From JBBRHQ01 sp963781345 (GTDB taxonomy: Bacteria > Actinomycetota > Thermoleophilia > Solirubrobacterales > 70-9): a stretch of 64,000 nt of DNA. The stretch lies in assembly GCA_963781345.1 (NCBI GenBank), contig CAWAFQ010000014.1, positions 186,001-250,000 of the forward strand, in the 5' to 3' direction. Both the position numbers and the translations under genes were made by a program. The first letter of the stretch is position 1. Every line of letters begins with the position of its first letter. Positions 60,088-64,000 of this stretch are shown here, piece by piece. The notes below the pieces were generated by a model. It was not told where the DNA came from, ran no database searches, and saw only the letters and a program-made list of their open reading frames with translations.

Positions 60088-60872
60088 ATCGCGGTGCGGC
60101 GCATGCCGCGCAGTGAGAGCGCGCCGAGCACCGCCAGCATGCCGGCAAGCGCCACGACCCCGGGCCAGACTCCGGCCCAGGTGACGCCGCCGATGAACGC
60201 GTCGCGGGTGGCGTTGATGACCTCGGTCACCGGGTTGATCCGGGCGATCGCCCGCAGCCACGGCTGAAGCAGCGCCAGCGGCGCGTAGGCCGTCGTCAGC
60301 AAGACCGCCGCCAGCATCCCCGACTGCATCAGCGGCGCCGCCGCCTGGCTGCGGAACTTGAGCGCCAGCGCCGATCCCCAGCAGGCGGCGACAGCGGCCA
60401 TCGCAGCCACCATCGAGAAGGTGACGACGATGCCCAGCGGCGTCGGCACGTTGGCGCCGAGCGCGATCGCGACCAAGAAGACGACCGTCGCCGGGATCAT
60501 CGCCCGGGCGCTCGCCGAGAGCACGGTCCCGGTGAGAAGAACCCAGCGCGGGGAGGGGGAGACGAGCAGCCGGTCGAGCCATCCCTGCTCGATGTCGCGG
60601 GCGAGGTTGACGCCGGTCGCGGCGCCGGTGAACCCGGCCCCCTGGAGCATGCTCACCGGGATGATAAAGCTGAGGTAGCTGCTGGTGTCGAACCCGCGCA
60701 GCTGCGTCAGCGCGCCGAAGACGCCGTTGAGGCCGAGGAAGAAGATCGTCGGTGCGAGCACGCCCGGAACGGCGGCGCCGGGGACCCGCACCAGCTCGTT
60801 CTTCGAGCGCGTCATCAGGGCTGTGATCGTCGCCCAGTTGGCGCGCCAGCCGGGGTTCGCCGCGGGGCTCAT
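60084..60872 (-). CDS. ABC-2 type exporter permease
   Basis: A 262-residue membrane protein with about six hydrophobic segments (for example APTIFFLGLNGVFGALTQLR, ARAMIPATVVFLVAIALGAN, VTFSMVAAMAAVAACWGSAL, GVWPGVVALAGMLAVLGALS). DrrB-like organisation with the conserved ARINPVTEVINATRDAFIGG segment before the last helix. It pairs with a second permease and a DrrA-like ATPase. ATG 60872 overlaps the previous permease stop (ATGA). Confidence 0.9.
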   Translation of the reverse strand: MSPAANPGWRANWATITALMTRSKNELVRVPGAAVPGVLAPTIFFLGLNGVFGALTQLRGFDTSSYLSFIIPVSMLQGAGFTGAATGVNLARDIEQGWLDRLLVSPSPRWVLLTGTVLSASARAMIPATVVFLVAIALGANVPTPLGIVVTFSMVAAMAAVAACWGSALALKFRSQAAAPLMQSGMLAAVLLTTAYAPLALLQPWLRAIARINPVTEVINATRDAFIGGVTWAGVWPGVVALAGMLAVLGALSLRGMRRTAM

Positions 60873-61630
60873 CCGCCCGTCCTCAGGCGATGCCGCAGCG
60901 CCGAGGCGCTCATCGCCAGCCCGAGCAGGCCGATTCCGGCGATTGCCAGCACGGCGTAGAGCACGACCGAGCCGGAGAGGCCGTAGACGATCGGGCCGCG
61001 GATCCCGTTGACGACGAAGCTGAGCGGGTTGTAGGTGGCGATCGTCTTCGCCGGCTCGATCATCAGGTTCTTTGGGAAGAAGGCCGTGGAGACGAAGAGG
61101 ACGACGAAGACGAGCGGGAAGAAGCCCTGGACGACGCTGGCGCTACCGGTGCGAATGGCGACCGCGGAGCCGAGGCTCCCGATCGCCATCGCCGCCGCCG
61201 TGACCAGCGCCAGGGCGATCAGTGCACCGAAGAGGCCGCCCTCGATCGTGACCCCGAAGATCAGCCCGATCGCGAGGAACCAAGTGCCGGCGAACAGCCC
61301 CAGGGCGGCGGTCCCGGCGAGGCGGCCGGCGACGATCGTGAAGCGCGAGATCGGCGCAGCGAAGAGACGATCGATGAAGCCCATCTCGATGTCGACGGCG
61401 AGCGCGATGCCGCCGCTGTTGCCGGCGAGCATCAGCGACTGCATCATCGCCCCGGCGAGCATGAACTGGAGGAAGCTCTGAACCTGCGGAAAACCCGGCA
61501 GGTTGACCGCAGCCCCTGCGCCTCCGGTCTGGATCGCCAGCAGCAGGGTCGGAAAGACGATGATCGGCGCGATCAGCTGCGGCCGGCGGAAGGTCTGGCG
61601 GATCGATCGCATCCCCAGCGATCGCACCAC
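60869..61630 (-). CDS. ABC-2 type exporter permease
   Basis: A 253-residue membrane protein of the same DrrB-like family as its neighbour; the two probably form a heterodimeric channel. Helices include PQLIAPIIVFPTLLLAIQTG, GLFGALIALALVTAAAMAIG, GFFPLVFVVLFVSTAFFPKN and VLYAVLAIAGIGLLGLAMSA; ATYNPLSFVVNGIRGPIVYG is the conserved segment before the last helix. GTG 61630 is used (GTG 61627 and ATG 61612 are alternatives); the gene follows the ATPase stop by 24 bases. Confidence 0.9.
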   Translation of the reverse strand: MVRSLGMRSIRQTFRRPQLIAPIIVFPTLLLAIQTGGAGAAVNLPGFPQVQSFLQFMLAGAMMQSLMLAGNSGGIALAVDIEMGFIDRLFAAPISRFTIVAGRLAGTAALGLFAGTWFLAIGLIFGVTIEGGLFGALIALALVTAAAMAIGSLGSAVAIRTGSASVVQGFFPLVFVVLFVSTAFFPKNLMIEPAKTIATYNPLSFVVNGIRGPIVYGLSGSVVLYAVLAIAGIGLLGLAMSASALRHRLRTGG

Positions 61631-61654
61631 CCTCGAGGTTCGAGCGCAGCTCGC

Positions 61655-62641
<987 letters not shown>

Positions 62642-62786
62642 GACCGCTGATCCTAGTCAGGCGCTCGCCCCGGGTTTGTGACCGGCGGCACCCTGAGTCT
62701 GGCGGGGATCGTGCAAGCAACGCCGGATTGAGGCATCCGGCCGCCGCTGACGGCAAAATCTATGCCGCAACACTCGGCCCTCGCGG

Positions 62787-63578
62787 GTGTTCGTATCTCA
62801 GATCGTGAACCACGGATTCCGCATACACGCGCCTCGCCGCGCCCGCTCGCTGCTCGCAGCGGCCGCCGCCGCCTGTCTGCTCTGCGCGCTCGCGGTCGTC
62901 TCCTGGCCCGGCAACGCCGACTCGGCGCCGCTGCGGATGGTGGTGCTCGGCAAGACGTCGAGCACTCCCGCGCCCGCCTGCCCCGCGAAGTCCCGGGTCA
63001 TAGGCGGCCAGACGATCGTCGTCAAGGCGTGTCAGGCGGTCGGCAGGGCGACGATCTTCCAGTCGCTCGCCGGCGACACGGTCAAGCCCTACCTGGCTCC
63101 ATTCGACGGGAAGATCGTCTCCTGGTCGATATCGCTTTCGAAGCCCACCGGCAAGGAGCGCAAGTTCTTCAACGACGTCTACGGCTCTCCCTCCCAGGCC
63201 CGGATCGCGGTCCTGCGCCCGGTCCCGAACGAGAAGCCGCCCGTCTACAAGCTGGTCCGCCAGAGCCCGGCGCAGCAGCTCAATGGCTACTTCGGGCAGA
63301 CGGTCACCTTCGCCCTCGACCACCCGCTCAACGTCGTCGCAGGTCAGATGATCGGCCTCACGCTCCCGACCTGGGCCCCGAACTGGGCGATCAACCTCGC
63401 CAGCAACAACTCCTGGCGCTCGAGCCGACAGTCCGACAAGTGCGCCGACAGCTACATCACCAAGGGCCTGACCCACCCCCAGACGAAGATCGGCAGCAAG
63501 CGCCAGTACGGCTGCTACTTCACCGGCTCGCGCCTCCTCTACTCGGCGACGCTGGTGAAGAAGCCCCTCAAGGGCTGA
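62787..63578 (+). CDS. Secreted protein of unknown function
   Basis: A 263-residue exported protein. The signal peptide (RRARSLLAAAAAACLLCALA, then VVSWPGNADSA) is preceded by GTG 62787 or, more compactly, GTG 62805. The mature part is beta-rich with four Cys (PACPAKSR, VKACQAVG, SDKCADSY, QYGCYF) that could form two disulfides. Similar secreted proteins of unknown role are, to my recollection, common in Solirubrobacterales. It is divergent from the exporter operon. Confidence 0.7.
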   Translation: MFVSQIVNHGFRIHAPRRARSLLAAAAAACLLCALAVVSWPGNADSAPLRMVVLGKTSSTPAPACPAKSRVIGGQTIVVKACQAVGRATIFQSLAGDTVKPYLAPFDGKIVSWSISLSKPTGKERKFFNDVYGSPSQARIAVLRPVPNEKPPVYKLVRQSPAQQLNGYFGQTVTFALDHPLNVVAGQMIGLTLPTWAPNWAINLASNNSWRSSRQSDKCADSYITKGLTHPQTKIGSKRQYGCYFTGSRLLYSATLVKKPLKG

Positions 63579-63607
63579 CCTCCGCCGCGGGTTGGGGCCC
63601 CGACGGC

Positions 63608-63650
63608 GATGGGTGGATTTCGACGAAATGGGGGACGGAATCCACCCGTC
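63608..63650. terminator. Long-stem hairpin between convergent genes
   Basis: GATGGGTGGATT (63608-63619) pairs with AATCCACCCGTC (63639-63650), 12 bp with one mismatch, around a 19-base loop. It fills the 77-base gap between two convergent genes, like the hairpin at 37271-37319, and probably ends both transcripts. Confidence 0.6.
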
Positions 63651-63655
63651 GCGGT

Positions 63656-64000
63656 TCAGCCGCAGGCGCCGGGGTGCTGGTTGCAGTACTGCTCGAACTT
63701 CGCCTGAGGGGTGCCGGGCTGCGGCGGCAGGTCGTTGTTCGGCGAGTCGGGCTTGCTTGCATCGGCCTCGCCGGAGCCGGAGCCGCCTGGGCCGGAGCCG
63801 CCTGGGCCGGACCCGCCGGAGCCGGAGCCGGAGCCGCCCGAGCCGCCGGAGCCCGAGCCGCCCGAGTCCGAACCGCCGCCCGAGCCGGAGCCGGAGCCCG
63901 AGCCTTTCCCTCCGACGTTCTCGTCAGTGGTCGTCGATTCGCCGGGGCCGACGCCGTCGTTTCCGTCTCCGGTCGTCGTCGGCTGCGCCGTGGTCGTAGG
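63656..64000 (-). CDS. 3' end of a protein with a Gly/Ser-rich C-terminal tail (partial)
   Basis: The minus-strand frame is open to the right edge of the window, about 114 visible residues. It starts inside a Thr-rich stretch (PTTTAQPTTTGDGNDG), continues with a Gly/Ser repeat region (SGSGSGSGG and GSGPGGSGPGG units) and ends PQAKFEQYCNQHPGACG with two Cys that may form a disulfide. The tail looks extracellular; a penicillin-binding protein or other wall enzyme is possible, but no catalytic domain is visible. Confidence 0.7.
   Translation of the reverse strand, partial: PTTTAQPTTTGDGNDGVGPGESTTTDENVGGKGSGSGSGSGGGSDSGGSGSGGSGGSGSGSGGSGPGGSGPGGSGSGEADASKPDSPNNDLPPQPGTPQAKFEQYCNQHPGACG

Overview
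The window is high-GC DNA with dense, often overlapping genes and no tRNA, rRNA, phage or IS element. Gene content points to an actinobacterium, most likely class Thermoleophilia (Solirubrobacterales-like). This is an inference from the actinobacterial order rplM-rpsI-glmM-glmS-acpS-nnrDE-alr, a SARP regulator, GuaB3, abundant GTG/TTG starts, putative leaderless promoters, and secreted proteins with a C-terminal Ig-like domain of a kind I associate with that class.

Layout. 1-2.7 kb: polar amino-acid ABC importer. 3-6.7 kb: large SARP/AAA/TPR regulator. 6.7-8.2 kb: ubiquitin-like sulfur carrier plus rhodanese-E1 activating enzyme. 8.2-11.8 kb: degenerate peptidase-MA-like protein, DUF1152/DUF1802 pair, alpha/beta hydrolase. 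11.8-16.8 kb: hydantoinase/oxoprolinase subunits and NadB, divergent from an HDAC-like deacetylase. 17.9-24.4 kb: HHH/coiled-coil protein, broken glycosyltransferase, and two YWTD beta-propeller proteins alternating with an Flp pilin remnant and an intact Flp pilin. 24.5-30.5 kb: rph, rdgB, CDF transporter, roadblock protein, tldD/tldE. 30.5-37.3 kb: HU, pyrF, LysM protein, D-Ala-D-Ala carboxypeptidase, sugar kinase, guaB3, guaA. 37.3-40.3 kb: metal block (ZIP, Fur/Zur, CsoR, permease-YHS). 40.7-42 kb: M23 endopeptidase behind a probable c-di-AMP riboswitch. 42.1-55.3 kb: L13, S9, amino-sugar and cell-wall housekeeping genes, IF-1. 55.3-62.6 kb: PqqD-like/HprK-like/GT2 operon facing a GT2/GT2/glycosidase/ABC-exporter operon. 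62.8-64 kb: secreted protein and the 3' end of a Gly/Ser-rich protein.

The most interesting signals are: (a) a 43-bp dyad-symmetric repeat present as tandem pairs at three intergenic loci; (b) six genes whose conserved or secretory N terminus can only be reached from a CTG codon, four of them in CTGA stop/start overlaps; (c) the PqqD-HprK-GT2 locus, whose PqqD protein carries a substrate-like tail; (d) face-to-face promoters sharing one CsoR operator; (e) a c-di-AMP riboswitch before a cell-wall hydrolase; (f) ribosomal protein S9 with an acidic N-terminal extension of about 155 residues; (g) a duplicated propeller-pilin module.

Caution: many frame breaks, dense at 18.9-24.7 kb and also in rph, tldD, tldE, a sugar kinase and guaB3, look like single-base indels. 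They hit conserved housekeeping genes, so sequencing or assembly error is the simplest explanation and affected genes are annotated as whole genes.
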